This document shows positions 21,169 through 31,534 of a stretch of 64,000 nt of DNA, piece by piece (within the stretch, counting starts at the first letter, position 1; every line of letters starts with the position of its first letter). The translations under genes were made by a program, and so were the position numbers. The notes beneath the pieces were generated by a model that saw only the letters and a program-made list of their open reading frames with translations, had not been told where the DNA came from and did no database searches. The stretch spans positions 50,003 to 114,002 of the forward strand of contig CAJWNQ010000003.1 of the NCBI GenBank assembly GCA_913043905.1. The letters run 5' to 3'. This stretch comes from an uncultured Paracoccaceae bacterium (lineage in GTDB: Bacteria > Pseudomonadota > Alphaproteobacteria > Rhodobacterales > Rhodobacteraceae).

Positions 21169-22071
21169 ATGCTTCACGTTTTAACGAATAATATTTTACC
21201 GGTGTTTTCTATGCTTGCGCTTGGTTTCATTTGTGGACGAATTAGTTTAATTACCCGAGCTGAAGCATCGACGTTAAATCGAATTGCTTTTCTAATATTA
21301 CAACCTGTACTTATTTTTCCTTTAATAAGTAGTGCTGATTTAAGTTCATTTCATTTTGATGCAGTAGCAATTTACGGATTAAGTCAGGTGATTGTATTTT
21401 CAATTACATTTTTTATATGCATTTCATTACTAAAACTTGAATTAGTTGAGTCATGGCTTCTTGCAATGTGCACTATTTTTGTAAATGGCTTGCTATATAT
21501 CTGGCCGATTTCTTCATTAATTTATGGTGCTGATATGAACTATCCAATCACGGCACTTGTGATTTGGGATGCATCAATTATGTTTGCTTTTTTTATTATT
21601 TCAACTGATTTTCTGAATAACAGAAACTCACAATTAAAACCCATATTGTTTAGACTTCTTAAAAACCCAGTTTTAATTGCTATAGTTTTGGGTGCTGTGG
21701 CTAATCTAATAGGTTTTACAACTCCTGAGCCCTTACGCCTTGCTATGAAGTTTTCAGGAGCAGCAGCTGCGCCTTTAACTCTTTTAGCTCTTGGTGTAGT
21801 TTTATCATTTCATTCTTTGATGCCGTCGAAGTCGATCACAATTATCGTGTTAATAAAATTGTTACTCCTCCCACTGGTAGTCTGGTCATTTCTAAAAATT
21901 GGTACTCGTCCTGATATTTGGAATGATTTAAGTGTTCTTAATGCCGCTGGACCAGCAGGTGCGATGGCTTTCGCTCTTGCAATGCTTCATAATGTAAAAA
22001 CTGACAAGATTGCACTAGTTATTATTTGGACATCTGTACTGTCACTTTTCTCATTAGCATGGCTAGCTTAA
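21169..22071 (+). CDS. AEC (auxin efflux carrier) family transporter
   Basis: ILPVFSMLALGFICGR..., AAAAPLTLLALGVVLSF, NAAGPAGAMAFALA. Confidence 0.8.
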   Translation: MLHVLTNNILPVFSMLALGFICGRISLITRAEASTLNRIAFLILQPVLIFPLISSADLSSFHFDAVAIYGLSQVIVFSITFFICISLLKLELVESWLLAMCTIFVNGLLYIWPISSLIYGADMNYPITALVIWDASIMFAFFIISTDFLNNRNSQLKPILFRLLKNPVLIAIVLGAVANLIGFTTPEPLRLAMKFSGAAAAPLTLLALGVVLSFHSLMPSKSITIIVLIKLLLLPLVVWSFLKIGTRPDIWNDLSVLNAAGPAGAMAFALAMLHNVKTDKIALVIIWTSVLSLFSLAWLA

Positions 22072-22129
22072 ATGTTTTGATGTCAAAGTTATGTACTGGA
22101 AAATATAAAATTTAGATTAGTTTTTAAGT

Positions 22130-22804
22130 TTAAAAATATTGATCAAAAAATTTATCAGTTACAACACTATTTAGAAAAATATTTAATGCACTTATTCTTG
22201 GATCATTACGTATTGGAAGAACCATTGCTTGATGAACTGAAGTAAGGTTTCCCAGTAAAATCCTTATGTCTTTATTGTGATTAAAGTACATTTCAAGTGA
22301 GGCACGCACTCCCGCTACAGCGTCGTAAGTTCCGCTCTGAAATTCAAAAAAGCTTTCGAAAGGTGTGCCTGAATATATTAATTTAGCATTTTGAAGTATT
22401 TTATTTAAATATATTTCATAAGCTGATCCTGATGATGTCAAAATATTTATACCTTTCTGATCAATATCTTTGACATGATACAGGTTTGAATTAGCATGGA
22501 CTGCATAGGTAGTATCAATTGTAAAATATGGGTTAGTGAAGGAAACGCTTTCAGCGCGTAGTTCATTAATAGCCAGAAAGGCAACATCCCATGCATTTGA
22601 AGCTGCATCAGTCAAAACGTTCCCTGCACTTTCATAAATAACTGGTATTATTTGCGCGTCAATTTCATTAGCTAGCCGTTGTGCGAGGGCAGGGCTGACA
22701 CCGACGTATTTATTATCCACTGATTGTATTAAAGCTTGATTTCCAATATTAAAAGCGACACGTAAAATACCATCATTACTAATTTTTTTTAAATCATCTA
22801 GCAT
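22130..22804 (-). CDS. Periplasmic-binding-protein-like (SBP_bac_3) domain protein without recognisable signal peptide
   Basis: DGILRVAFNIGNQ..., GVSPALAQRLANEID, WDVAFLAINELRAESVSFTNPYF. Confidence 0.7.
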   Translation of the reverse strand: MLDDLKKISNDGILRVAFNIGNQALIQSVDNKYVGVSPALAQRLANEIDAQIIPVIYESAGNVLTDAASNAWDVAFLAINELRAESVSFTNPYFTIDTTYAVHANSNLYHVKDIDQKGINILTSSGSAYEIYLNKILQNAKLIYSGTPFESFFEFQSGTYDAVAGVRASLEMYFNHNKDIRILLGNLTSVHQAMVLPIRNDPRISALNIFLNSVVTDKFFDQYF

Positions 22805-22905
22805 ATTTTTCTCATAGAAACGTTGATATTTTTATATGGTAATAGTTACTTTATTTTTATTACTTTTTATAAATCTATTTGGCAATTTTTATATGTTTTA
22901 ATATT

Positions 22906-24261
22906 TTATTTAGAGAAAATCATTCCAACGATTGTAATTGGAGATACTTCAATTAAAACTTTTGCCTCGTGTATTTTTATTATTTCATGAACAATTGTTA
23001 AACCTAAGCCTGAACCTTCACTACTTGGACCTTGGGCAAATCGTTCAAATATTTTATCTTTAAGATTATTTGGTATAGATAATCCGTCATTTTCTACAGT
23101 TAAATAAATATTTTTTTTGTCGTTACTCACTTTTACTTCTATAAACGACTGGTCATCACCACCATGTGATACTGCATTATCTATTAAGTTTTGTATGGCT
23201 TCAGTTAATAAAAATTCGTCGCCATGAATAAACACTGGTAAACTTGGTATATCAATTGAAAATATTATCTCTTTGATTAATATTTTAGTAGCATAGCGTG
23301 TTCCAATTTTTCGAACCAAATTGTTTAGATCTAGTTTCTCTAGTCTAGGAGCGCGTCCATCTAATCGTTCTAATGATAAAAGTTGTTCTGTAATGCGCGC
23401 TGCTAGGCGAGTTTCTATAACCAATTCGGATGCTCTTGATTTTGCTTCAATAAGAGTTCGAGCATTAGCTGTAGCTTGAGCCATTGTGTGGATGCCAGAA
23501 ATTGGATTTCTCAATTGATGTGCAGCGTTTGAGATGAAGCGATCTCGAGCAGTTTGAGCCTTGATCAGTTCACAAAATAAATCATTTAACCGTGAAACTA
23601 TGCCTTTAGTTTCTTTTGGAACAGGTCTGATTATGGGGCTAAGATCATCAGCAGAACGTTTTTTTATTGCATTCTCTAAATCTGCTAAGGGCTGCAGGCT
23701 TAATTTAATTCCAATTAAAACTAATGAGGCAACAGTAATAATAAGAAACGCAGTAAGTATGCCTGTCCTAAGAGCCAGATTTCGGGCAAACTGTTTTCGG
23801 AGCTCCAAAGTTTGCCACGCTGTCACTACAGAGGTTCCAGAAATGCCATCAACATTTGTAGTCTCTGCCAATTGAACAACTCTCACTGCTGTTCCCAGAT
23901 GGCTAGCATTAAATAACTCTGGTTTGTTAAGATTTAACGTAGTTTTTTTCTTTTTAACTGGGGGAGATGAATATCCAGTTATAAAACTACCATCGGGACC
24001 ATAAATATGGTAAAATACATTTCCACCACTTGCTTGCCGGAATAGTCCTAGGGTAGTCTCGGATAAGCTGTCGCCTTCTGATAATGTAACATCGCGCGAA
24101 ATTGCGAAAGCTAGCATCATTAAATTGCGATCAAAAATTTCTTCTGCAGTTTTTTTTGCATCATCAATGCGCCAAATCATTGCCAGTGATGATATTATAA
24201 TTAATGGTAATAATATTAATACTAAAAGGCGTAATTTTAAGGATCTGTCCATAAACTTCAT
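22906..24261 (-). CDS. Sensor histidine kinase (TctE/QseC-like)
   Basis: Two TM regions, RFISNAAHQLRNPISGIHTMAQ H-box, NLIDNAVSHGG N-box, GSGLGLTIVHEI. Confidence 0.9.
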   Translation of the reverse strand: MKFMDRSLKLRLLVLILLPLIIISSLAMIWRIDDAKKTAEEIFDRNLMMLAFAISRDVTLSEGDSLSETTLGLFRQASGGNVFYHIYGPDGSFITGYSSPPVKKKKTTLNLNKPELFNASHLGTAVRVVQLAETTNVDGISGTSVVTAWQTLELRKQFARNLALRTGILTAFLIITVASLVLIGIKLSLQPLADLENAIKKRSADDLSPIIRPVPKETKGIVSRLNDLFCELIKAQTARDRFISNAAHQLRNPISGIHTMAQATANARTLIEAKSRASELVIETRLAARITEQLLSLERLDGRAPRLEKLDLNNLVRKIGTRYATKILIKEIIFSIDIPSLPVFIHGDEFLLTEAIQNLIDNAVSHGGDDQSFIEVKVSNDKKNIYLTVENDGLSIPNNLKDKIFERFAQGPSSEGSGLGLTIVHEIIKIHEAKVLIEVSPITIVGMIFSK

Positions 24262-24926
24262 TCTTGAAAGCCCATCAAATATCCTAATCCACGAGCTACT
24301 TTTATTTTAATTCCATATGGTGATAAACGCTTTCTCAGCCGAGAAATATAAACTTCTACAACCTTTTCTTCAATGTCTGCTCCTACGCCATACAGGTGAT
24401 TTGCAAGATCAGATTTTGGTACAATTTGGTTTGGTCGATCTATGAAACATTCAAAAGCTGCTAATTCACGCCGCGGTAAATTCAGATCAATATTATTTAT
24501 AAGAAGTCTTCGACCTTGATGGTCAAAAGTTAATCTACCAATTTTTTCAAAATTACCAGTACTCCGTGGTCTGCGGCGAATTAATGCTCGTATTCGGGCG
24601 TCTAATTCATCTATTTCGAAAGGTTTTATAAGATAATCATCCGCGCCTGCATCAAGGCCTCTTACACGATCTTTAGTATCACCTCTTGCTGTCAATAGTA
24701 TCACTGGTGTTTGATCACCATTTTTTCGCATTTCTTTAAGTATATCTATTCCGCTACGACTTGGTAAGTTAACGTCTAAAACTACTATATCAGCTTTTTC
24801 CTGTTTCAAAAAAATAGAACCCAATTCACCATCATTTAATACATCAACAGCATGCCCCTGATCACGGAATTGGTGTGCGAGCCCGTTGGCAAGTGTTTTA
24901 TTATCTTCTATTACTACAATGCGCAT
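24258..24926 (-). CDS. OmpR-family response regulator (TctD-like)
   Basis: MRIVVIEDNKTLANGLAHQF, IVVLDVNLPSRSGIDILKEMR, DDYLIKPFE, C-terminal winged helix EKVVEVYISRLRKRL. Confidence 0.92.
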   Translation of the reverse strand: MRIVVIEDNKTLANGLAHQFRDQGHAVDVLNDGELGSIFLKQEKADIVVLDVNLPSRSGIDILKEMRKNGDQTPVILLTARGDTKDRVRGLDAGADDYLIKPFEIDELDARIRALIRRRPRSTGNFEKIGRLTFDHQGRRLLINNIDLNLPRRELAAFECFIDRPNQIVPKSDLANHLYGVGADIEEKVVEVYISRLRKRLSPYGIKIKVARGLGYLMGFQE

Positions 24927-25044
24927 TTTGTCTCTTCTGAAAGCTTCGTGCAAGGTTGGTCAGTAATAATTATAAAATCAAGAGGCGAATCGTTGCTTTG
25001 ATAATTTTGGCCTTAGTAGTTAAGGCTCTTTGGGAGGAAAATAA

Positions 25045-26136
25045 ATGATATTTAATAAATTAACACGCCATTTTGCAATGGCTATTACTGCAAGTGCTGC
25101 AATTGCAGTACCTGCTTCAGCTGATGTAAATATGGCTGGTAAAACGATTGAATGGACAATTCCATTTTCTGAAACTGGTGGTTCTGCAAAGTGGGCTAAT
25201 TTCTTTGCACCACTTTTATCTGAGGCTTTGCCTGGTAATCCAACAGTTGTTGTTAAGTTTATGCCAGGCGCAGGTTCGACAAAAGGAGCTAACTGGTTTC
25301 AAGAACAACCTGCTGGTGATGGAACAGTAATGTTTGGCTCTTCTGGATCCACGCAATTTCCATATTTGCTAGGCGATCCTCGTGTACGTTATGAATACAA
25401 AGACTGGAATCCAGTAATGGCAACTGGTACTGGTGGTGTTGCTTATTTAAATCCTGAAGCTGCTGCTAAATTTGATGGTACTGCAAATAATTTGAAAGAT
25501 ATCACTTTTATTTATGGTAACCAAGGTGCGACGCGGTTGGATTTAGTCCCTGCATTGGCTTGGGAAATGCTTGGAATGAATGTTGAGCATGTTTTAGGTA
25601 TTAAAGGGCGTGGCGATGGTCGAAAGATGTTCGAGAGTGGTGAAGCAACAATAGATTACCAAACGTCTTCGGGATATTTAAAAGGGTCTGCGGAACTTGT
25701 TGCTGCGGGTAAAGCTGTGCCTATGATGACTTGGGGTTCAATAGACTCAGCGGGTAATATTGTACGTGACCCAACATTCCCAGAAATGCCTACATTCAAA
25801 GAAGTATGCGATGCTACTGATGGTTGTGAAACTTCTGGCGAAGCATGGGATGCATGGAAAGCATTTTTTGTTGCAGGATTTCCATCACAAAAGTTGGCAT
25901 TTTTACCAGCTGGTACACCACAAGATATAATTGATACATTTATTAATGCGTTTGCCAAAATTAAAGCTCGATCAGATTTTGAAACTCTTTCTGCTAAGCG
26001 TTTAGGTAAATACCCAATGTATATAGGCGTTGATGCTAAAACAGCATTAGGTAACGCAACAACAGTTTCGGCTAGTGCCAAATCATACGTTATTGATTGG
26101 TTGAAAGCAGATTTTGGTGTTGATTTGAAGAAGTAA
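25045..26136 (+). CDS. tctC: Tripartite tricarboxylate transporter substrate-binding protein (TctC-type)
   Basis: Signal peptide; EWTIPFSETGGSAKWANFFAPLL, FMPGAGSTKGANWFQ; followed by TctA/TctB. Confidence 0.82.
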   Translation: MIFNKLTRHFAMAITASAAIAVPASADVNMAGKTIEWTIPFSETGGSAKWANFFAPLLSEALPGNPTVVVKFMPGAGSTKGANWFQEQPAGDGTVMFGSSGSTQFPYLLGDPRVRYEYKDWNPVMATGTGGVAYLNPEAAAKFDGTANNLKDITFIYGNQGATRLDLVPALAWEMLGMNVEHVLGIKGRGDGRKMFESGEATIDYQTSSGYLKGSAELVAAGKAVPMMTWGSIDSAGNIVRDPTFPEMPTFKEVCDATDGCETSGEAWDAWKAFFVAGFPSQKLAFLPAGTPQDIIDTFINAFAKIKARSDFETLSAKRLGKYPMYIGVDAKTALGNATTVSASAKSYVIDWLKADFGVDLKK

Positions 26137-26149
26137 TATCTTTTTTTTG

Positions 26150-26180
26150 AATGCCCCAGTTGTATTTCTGGGGCATTTTT
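26150..26180 (+). terminator. Stem-loop with T-tract between tctC and tctBA-like gene
   Basis: AATGCCCCAG-TTGTATTT-CTGGGGCATTTTT. Confidence 0.8.
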
Positions 26181-26204
26181 ATAAGTGGATGAAAGGCAAT
26201 TTTT

Positions 26205-28235
26205 GTGGATATTTTTCTTGAAGCTTTACCTGCTCTTGCTCAAGCTTGGTCATTAATTTTACAACCTGCTGTTTTAGGTTACTTGGTTATGGGTGTAATG
26301 ATGGGGCTTTGTGTAGGCGTTTTCCCAGGCCTTGGTGGAATTGCTGGACTATCTTTGTTACTTCCGTTCATGTTTGGAATGGATCCTATGTTGGGTCTAG
26401 CCCTAATGATAGGTATGGTGGCAGTAGTACCAACTTCTGATACGTTTGCTTCGGTTCTCATGGGAATTCCGGGCTCTTCAGCCTCCCAAGCAACTGTACT
26501 TGATGGTTTCCCGATGGCTAAGCAGGGTAAGGCTGCGCGCGCTTTATCAGCAGCTTTTGCGTCCTCATTGTTTGGGGGACTAATAGGTGCTGCATTCTTA
26601 ACAATTTTCATTCTAGTTGCTCGTCCTGTTGTATTATTATTTAAATCGCCTGAATTGCTGATGGTTTCAGTATTTGGCCTTTCTATGGTCGGTATTCTTG
26701 CAGGAAGAATTGCAATTAAAGGAATTGTAGCTGCTGGAATTGGTATGTTGGTTGGTACAATTGGGGAGGGACCATTCAATGGTGAATTAAGGATGTCTAG
26801 TTATGACTTTGTGTATTTAACTGATGGATTAAAATTAGTGATTGTTGGGTTGGGTATTTTTGCTATTCCTGAAATTATTGCTTTGCTTCGCCACGACAAA
26901 GCGATCTCTGAAAAACAAAGTTTGGGTGGTGGCTGGATTGATGGTATTAAAGACTGGTGGTTAAACAGATGGTTGTCCGTAAGGTGCTCACTTATAGGCG
27001 TTATAGTTGGTATAATTCCTGGCTTGGGTGGATCTGTTGTTGATTGGATTGCTTATGGGCATGCTGTTCAAACAACAAAGGATAAATCCCAGTTTGGTAA
27101 AGGTGAAATTCGAGGAGTTATAGGTCCTGAAAGTTCAAATAATGCAAAAGAAGGTGGTGGGTTAGTTCCCACATTATTATTTGGTATTCCTGGTTCAGGT
27201 TCTATGGCAGTTTTTATCGGAGCATTGGCATTGCTTGGAAATGGGATTGATGTTGGTCCTTCTTTATTAGAAAATAATTTAGATTTCACCTATTCAATTG
27301 TTTGGCTTTTAGCTCTTGCTAATGTTGTGGGCACAATAATGTGTATAGCTATGGCAAGTACAATAGCAAAATTAACAAATATTAGATTTGCATTACTTGC
27401 CCCATTTATATTTATGATTATTTCGTTTGCAGCGTTTCAGTCTGGCCAAAATTTAATGGACCTTGTTGCACTTTTTTCTATTGGATTTCTAGGAATTATG
27501 ATGCGACGATTTGATTGGTCACGACCAGCATTTTTAATTGGATTTGTTTTATCGAATCCAGTCGAAAACTATTCAAATAATGCCAGCCAAATTGCAGGTA
27601 TAAGGTTTAGGCAAGGATGGGATATAGGTATGGAATACTTAGCATCGCCAATTGTAATAATTCTACTTATTATTACAGTCTTTTCTATTGTTTTTGGTCT
27701 CCGTCAAGCAAAAAATATATTGGCTGAAGGTGATGTTGGGTCCGGCAGTAAGCGAGCCCCTATGATATTTTTACTGATTTTGACTGGATTTATTTTTTAT
27801 GCACTTATTAATACTGCAACAATTCCTGATTATGCTAAAACAGATAGAGTATTTCCAGTATTCGTAGCGAGTGTTTCCTTTGTAGGTGCTTTAATATTAC
27901 TTATTCAAATGATGATTAGCTCAGAAACGCATACATTATTTGCTGATCGTGAAGCTAATGGCGATGATAGAAATTCAGCCTACGCTCTTTGGCCAACATT
28001 AGGATGGTTCGCCTTTTTATTAGTTTTAACATCAATCACGGGATTTATACTAGCTCTTGGTATTTTTCTAATTAGTTTTTTGCGAGTAAGAGCAAACCTT
28101 AATTGGTTGCATGCAGTGCTTTATACTTTAGCTGGCATCAGTTTTATGATGTTTATGGCTTGGACCTTAGGGCGTGATTTTCCACCGGGTCTTTTACAGT
28201 TTTATTTTAAATATTTGCCGTGGCCTTTTTCATGA
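26205..28235 (+). CDS. Fused tripartite tricarboxylate transporter permease: N-terminal TctA plus C-terminal TctB-like domain
   Basis: TctA motifs GLCVGVFPGLGGIAGLSLLLPF, GIPGSSASQATVLDGFPMAKQGKAARAL, LFGIPGSGSMAVFIGAL; additional four-TM-like C-terminus ...VFPVFVASVSFVGALILL...WTLGRDFPPGLLQF. Confidence 0.85.
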   Translation: MDIFLEALPALAQAWSLILQPAVLGYLVMGVMMGLCVGVFPGLGGIAGLSLLLPFMFGMDPMLGLALMIGMVAVVPTSDTFASVLMGIPGSSASQATVLDGFPMAKQGKAARALSAAFASSLFGGLIGAAFLTIFILVARPVVLLFKSPELLMVSVFGLSMVGILAGRIAIKGIVAAGIGMLVGTIGEGPFNGELRMSSYDFVYLTDGLKLVIVGLGIFAIPEIIALLRHDKAISEKQSLGGGWIDGIKDWWLNRWLSVRCSLIGVIVGIIPGLGGSVVDWIAYGHAVQTTKDKSQFGKGEIRGVIGPESSNNAKEGGGLVPTLLFGIPGSGSMAVFIGALALLGNGIDVGPSLLENNLDFTYSIVWLLALANVVGTIMCIAMASTIAKLTNIRFALLAPFIFMIISFAAFQSGQNLMDLVALFSIGFLGIMMRRFDWSRPAFLIGFVLSNPVENYSNNASQIAGIRFRQGWDIGMEYLASPIVIILLIITVFSIVFGLRQAKNILAEGDVGSGSKRAPMIFLLILTGFIFYALINTATIPDYAKTDRVFPVFVASVSFVGALILLIQMMISSETHTLFADREANGDDRNSAYALWPTLGWFAFLLVLTSITGFILALGIFLISFLRVRANLNWLHAVLYTLAGISFMMFMAWTLGRDFPPGLLQFYFKYLPWPFS

Positions 28236-29335
28236 AAGTTAACCTAATGTCTCAAGTTGGAATTCAATATTTGTTTATGCGGGGAGGTACGTCTCGGGGT
28301 CCATATTTTAATCGTGCTGACTTACCCCAAGATTTAGAAACCCTCGAAAAAGTATTAGTTTCTATTATTGGCTCTGGTCATTCTTTGAATATTGATGGAA
28401 TCGGCGGGGGGAATGCTGTAACAACTAAAGTTGCAATGTTATCAACATCTGATGATAATTGGGCAGATATTGATTATTTTTTTGCACAGGTCAGTGTTGA
28501 AGATGGCACCGTTGATTTCAAACCAACTTGTGGAAATATTTTATCTGCTGTGGGTGCGGCATCTCTTGAAATGGGATTGCATCCAATAAGTGAGGGGGAG
28601 ACTGAGATTAAAATACGTGCTGTTAATACTGGTGCTAAAATTGTTGCCAAAGTCTCAACTCCTAATAGTGAAATTACTTACAGTGGATATACAGAAATTG
28701 ACGGCGTTCCGGGAGTGGCCGCTAGAGTTGAACTTAATTTTATGGAGGTTGCGGGCTCATCAACAGGTTTATTTTTGCCTACAGGAAATTTAATTGATGA
28801 GATTGATGGAATTAATGTAACTTGCATGGATGTGGCAATGCCAATGGTGATTGCCAGGGCATCAGATTTTGGTTTGAATGGTAATGAAAGTTGTAATGAA
28901 TTGGATTTAAATCGTGATTTTTTTGAAAAAATGGAAAAAATTCGAATTAAAGCTGGTATGTTAATGGGCATGGGGGATTGCTCTAAATCAGTAACACCAA
29001 AATTTGGTTTATTAGCAAAGGCTTCACAGGGTGGAACAATTGCAGCCCGATATTTCATGCCGTGGACAACTCACCCAACTATGGCTGTTACAGGCAGCCA
29101 GTGCTTGGCATCGTGTTCACTGACACCAGGAACTATTGCTCAAGGCTTACTTCCTACCCCTAAAAGCTGCCCAACCCCAGTTATTCTGGAGCATCCCATG
29201 GGCCAAATGGAAGTTATGGTTGATTATGATTTGAACGATGAGGGTTTTTTCCACAAATCAGCTGGTATAGTAAGGACATGTCGTAAATTGGCTCAAGGAA
29301 CTGTTTTTATTCCTAAAGAAATTTGGCCTGTTTGA
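28232..29335 (+). CDS. PrpF family isomerase / 4-oxalomesaconate tautomerase-like (GalD)
   Basis: YLFMRGGTSRGPYFNRADLP, GIGGGNAVTTKVAML, KPTCGNILSAVGAASLEMG. Confidence 0.82.
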   Translation: MKVNLMSQVGIQYLFMRGGTSRGPYFNRADLPQDLETLEKVLVSIIGSGHSLNIDGIGGGNAVTTKVAMLSTSDDNWADIDYFFAQVSVEDGTVDFKPTCGNILSAVGAASLEMGLHPISEGETEIKIRAVNTGAKIVAKVSTPNSEITYSGYTEIDGVPGVAARVELNFMEVAGSSTGLFLPTGNLIDEIDGINVTCMDVAMPMVIARASDFGLNGNESCNELDLNRDFFEKMEKIRIKAGMLMGMGDCSKSVTPKFGLLAKASQGGTIAARYFMPWTTHPTMAVTGSQCLASCSLTPGTIAQGLLPTPKSCPTPVILEHPMGQMEVMVDYDLNDEGFFHKSAGIVRTCRKLAQGTVFIPKEIWPV

Positions 29336-29502
29336 TTTTTGGAATTTTAGATATGCTATACATTTTAAAATGTGGATTAATTGGATTTTTATATGATATT
29401 TATTAACTATTATATTGGAAGTGATTTGGATTGGCCTGACTATTCAAATTTTGCACTGCCATTTGATGTTTTTGGAATATTGACAGTTCTAAAAACTTAT
29501 AA

Positions 29503-30525
29503 ATGCCAATTGCAATCTCAGATATCGCTTCGAATAGATTGCCGAGGTGGTTTTTGAAACTTGCTATTTTAGATGATTGGTTTGACACGTTACGTGGTTT
29601 GCCTTGTTATAAAAAGCTGAACGAAATTGATGTCACTGTTTTTACTGACCACGTTCAGGATACTGCAATTCTTTCTGACAGATTGAAAGAATTTGACGCG
29701 TTAGTATTATTCCGTGAACGTACGTCTATCTCTGCAGAACTACTGGATCAATTGCCCAATTTGAAATTGATATCACAACGAAGTGTGTATCCTCATATAG
29801 ATGTTGAAGCTTGTTCTCGAAATAATGTTCTACTTTGTTCAAGTATGCATACTGGATTGCCTTCTTTTGCTGCTGCAGAACATACTTGGGGGCTTATATT
29901 AGCCTCGATGCGGCAAATCCCACAACAGATGCAAAGTTTACAATTAGGAAATTGGCAAATGGGGGTGGGTAAGACCCTTCATGGTCGTACGCTTGGTCTC
30001 TATGGGTATGGCCGAATATCTAAGGCTGTTAATAGCTATGCTAAAGCTTTTGGAATGAATGTAATTTGGTGGGCGTCTGATGAAGGTCGAAAACGGGCAG
30101 AATTAGATGGACATAAAGTAAGCAAAAGTCGGAGTTCTTTTTTTTCTGAAGCGGATGTAGTTTCTGTTCACGTTAGATTAAAGCCGAATACACATGAAAT
30201 AATCAAAGATATTGATTTTAAGGTAATGGGTAAGGATGCGTTGTTTGTTAATACATCTCGAGCTAAACTGATTGCACCTGGGGCGTTGCTGGATGCATTA
30301 AATAATGGGCGCCCAGGTCAAGCTGCTATAGATGTTTTTGACCAAGAGCCAATAACAGATAATAAAAATGAATTAGTAAATCATCCAAATATTATTTGTA
30401 CGCCCCATATTGGATTTGTTACAGAAGATGAATTTGAGTTGCAGTTTTCAGATATTTTTGAGCAAGTTATCAAATTCAAAGAGGGGAAACCAATTAATGT
30501 GATTAATGCTATTTTGGGTCTTTAA
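29503..30525 (+). CDS. D-2-hydroxyacid dehydrogenase family (NAD-binding)
   Basis: LGLYGYGRISKAVNSYAKAFGMNVIWW, NTHEIIKDIDFKVMGKDALFVNTSRAKLI, AAIDVFDQEPI, HIGFVTEDEFE. Confidence 0.85.
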   Translation: MPIAISDIASNRLPRWFLKLAILDDWFDTLRGLPCYKKLNEIDVTVFTDHVQDTAILSDRLKEFDALVLFRERTSISAELLDQLPNLKLISQRSVYPHIDVEACSRNNVLLCSSMHTGLPSFAAAEHTWGLILASMRQIPQQMQSLQLGNWQMGVGKTLHGRTLGLYGYGRISKAVNSYAKAFGMNVIWWASDEGRKRAELDGHKVSKSRSSFFSEADVVSVHVRLKPNTHEIIKDIDFKVMGKDALFVNTSRAKLIAPGALLDALNNGRPGQAAIDVFDQEPITDNKNELVNHPNIICTPHIGFVTEDEFELQFSDIFEQVIKFKEGKPINVINAILGL

Positions 30526-31534
30526 ATAATCGAGCAAATACTGGTGCACCAAGAATTACGATAAAAATACGCAAAATATGATGTGCAACTACAAATGTCA
30601 TATCTGCTCCCACAATTAGCGTGAGAACTACTAGTTCTGCCTGGCCTCCTGGAGCTAGGGCAAGGATTGCCTCGCGTGGATCAGCGAGATCGAGCACTTG
30701 AACAAATCCTACAAATATAATGGTTAATAAAGCTAAAATGACACAGAAACCAAGACCGGCAGTTACATCGCGACGAATTTCTGCAGTCGTAATTCCAGTA
30801 TATTTTACCCCAATTGTAACCCCAATAAAAAATTGTGCCATCCATATTGCCTCTGCCGGCGGACGATAATGTAAAATTCCCAGGAGGCTAGCTATAGCGG
30901 CTAAAATTAATGGTCCCAAAATTGAAGCCCCAAACATGCCAAAATACTTCGCAATTTGCCATCCAAGAAGGCCGCAAAATGTCATTATAAGTAGTTCTGA
31001 AATTGGCAAGTTATTTATTGATTCTCCTGGAGCGTTATGTAGGTCTGCATTCCAATAAAGTTTGAGTAGAAAGGGTAGAGCTATGACTATCACAAGTACT
31101 CGAGTGGCATGTATTAAAGACATTGTGCGTACGTTACCGCCTGCCTCTTCTCCAAACACAAGCATGTCTTGAAGCCCACCTGGCATTGCAGAATAATAAC
31201 TTGTAGCCCAGTCATAGCCCCATAGTTTTTGAAAGTATGGAATTCCAATTAGTCCAATTATAAAAACCATGATTGGAATTAATAACATTGTAGCCCAGAG
31301 GCTTGATAAATTAAGTAAAAAGGCCACAGTAATTGTGGCTCCTACCGCAACACCTAAAATAGTACGCATTGCATCATTTACTGTCTTAAATGCCATTAAT
31401 TGCACACCAAATAGTGCAGCAAAAAGACATGCAAATAACGGTCCAAAGAGCCATGGAAGTGGAATATTAAACAGTAAAAAAATGCTAACTCCAAAAAGTG
31501 CTATCATGTGAGTTTTGATTTGATGAAGAAGCAT
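30509..31534 (-). CDS. AbrB family (putative ammonia monooxygenase-type) membrane transporter
   Basis: LPWLFGPLFACLFAALFG, YYSAMPGGLQDMLVFGEEAGGN, ALAPGGQAELVVLTLIVGAD. Confidence 0.8.
   Translation of the reverse strand: MLLHQIKTHMIALFGVSIFLLFNIPLPWLFGPLFACLFAALFGVQLMAFKTVNDAMRTILGVAVGATITVAFLLNLSSLWATMLLIPIMVFIIGLIGIPYFQKLWGYDWATSYYSAMPGGLQDMLVFGEEAGGNVRTMSLIHATRVLVIVIALPFLLKLYWNADLHNAPGESINNLPISELLIMTFCGLLGWQIAKYFGMFGASILGPLILAAIASLLGILHYRPPAEAIWMAQFFIGVTIGVKYTGITTAEIRRDVTAGLGFCVILALLTIIFVGFVQVLDLADPREAILALAPGGQAELVVLTLIVGADMTFVVAHHILRIFIVILGAPVFARLFKDPK

Noticed and set aside
26279-26779. 166-aa minus-strand ORF antisense to the TctA-like gene
   Set aside because: Antisense shadow ORF of a strongly supported coding region
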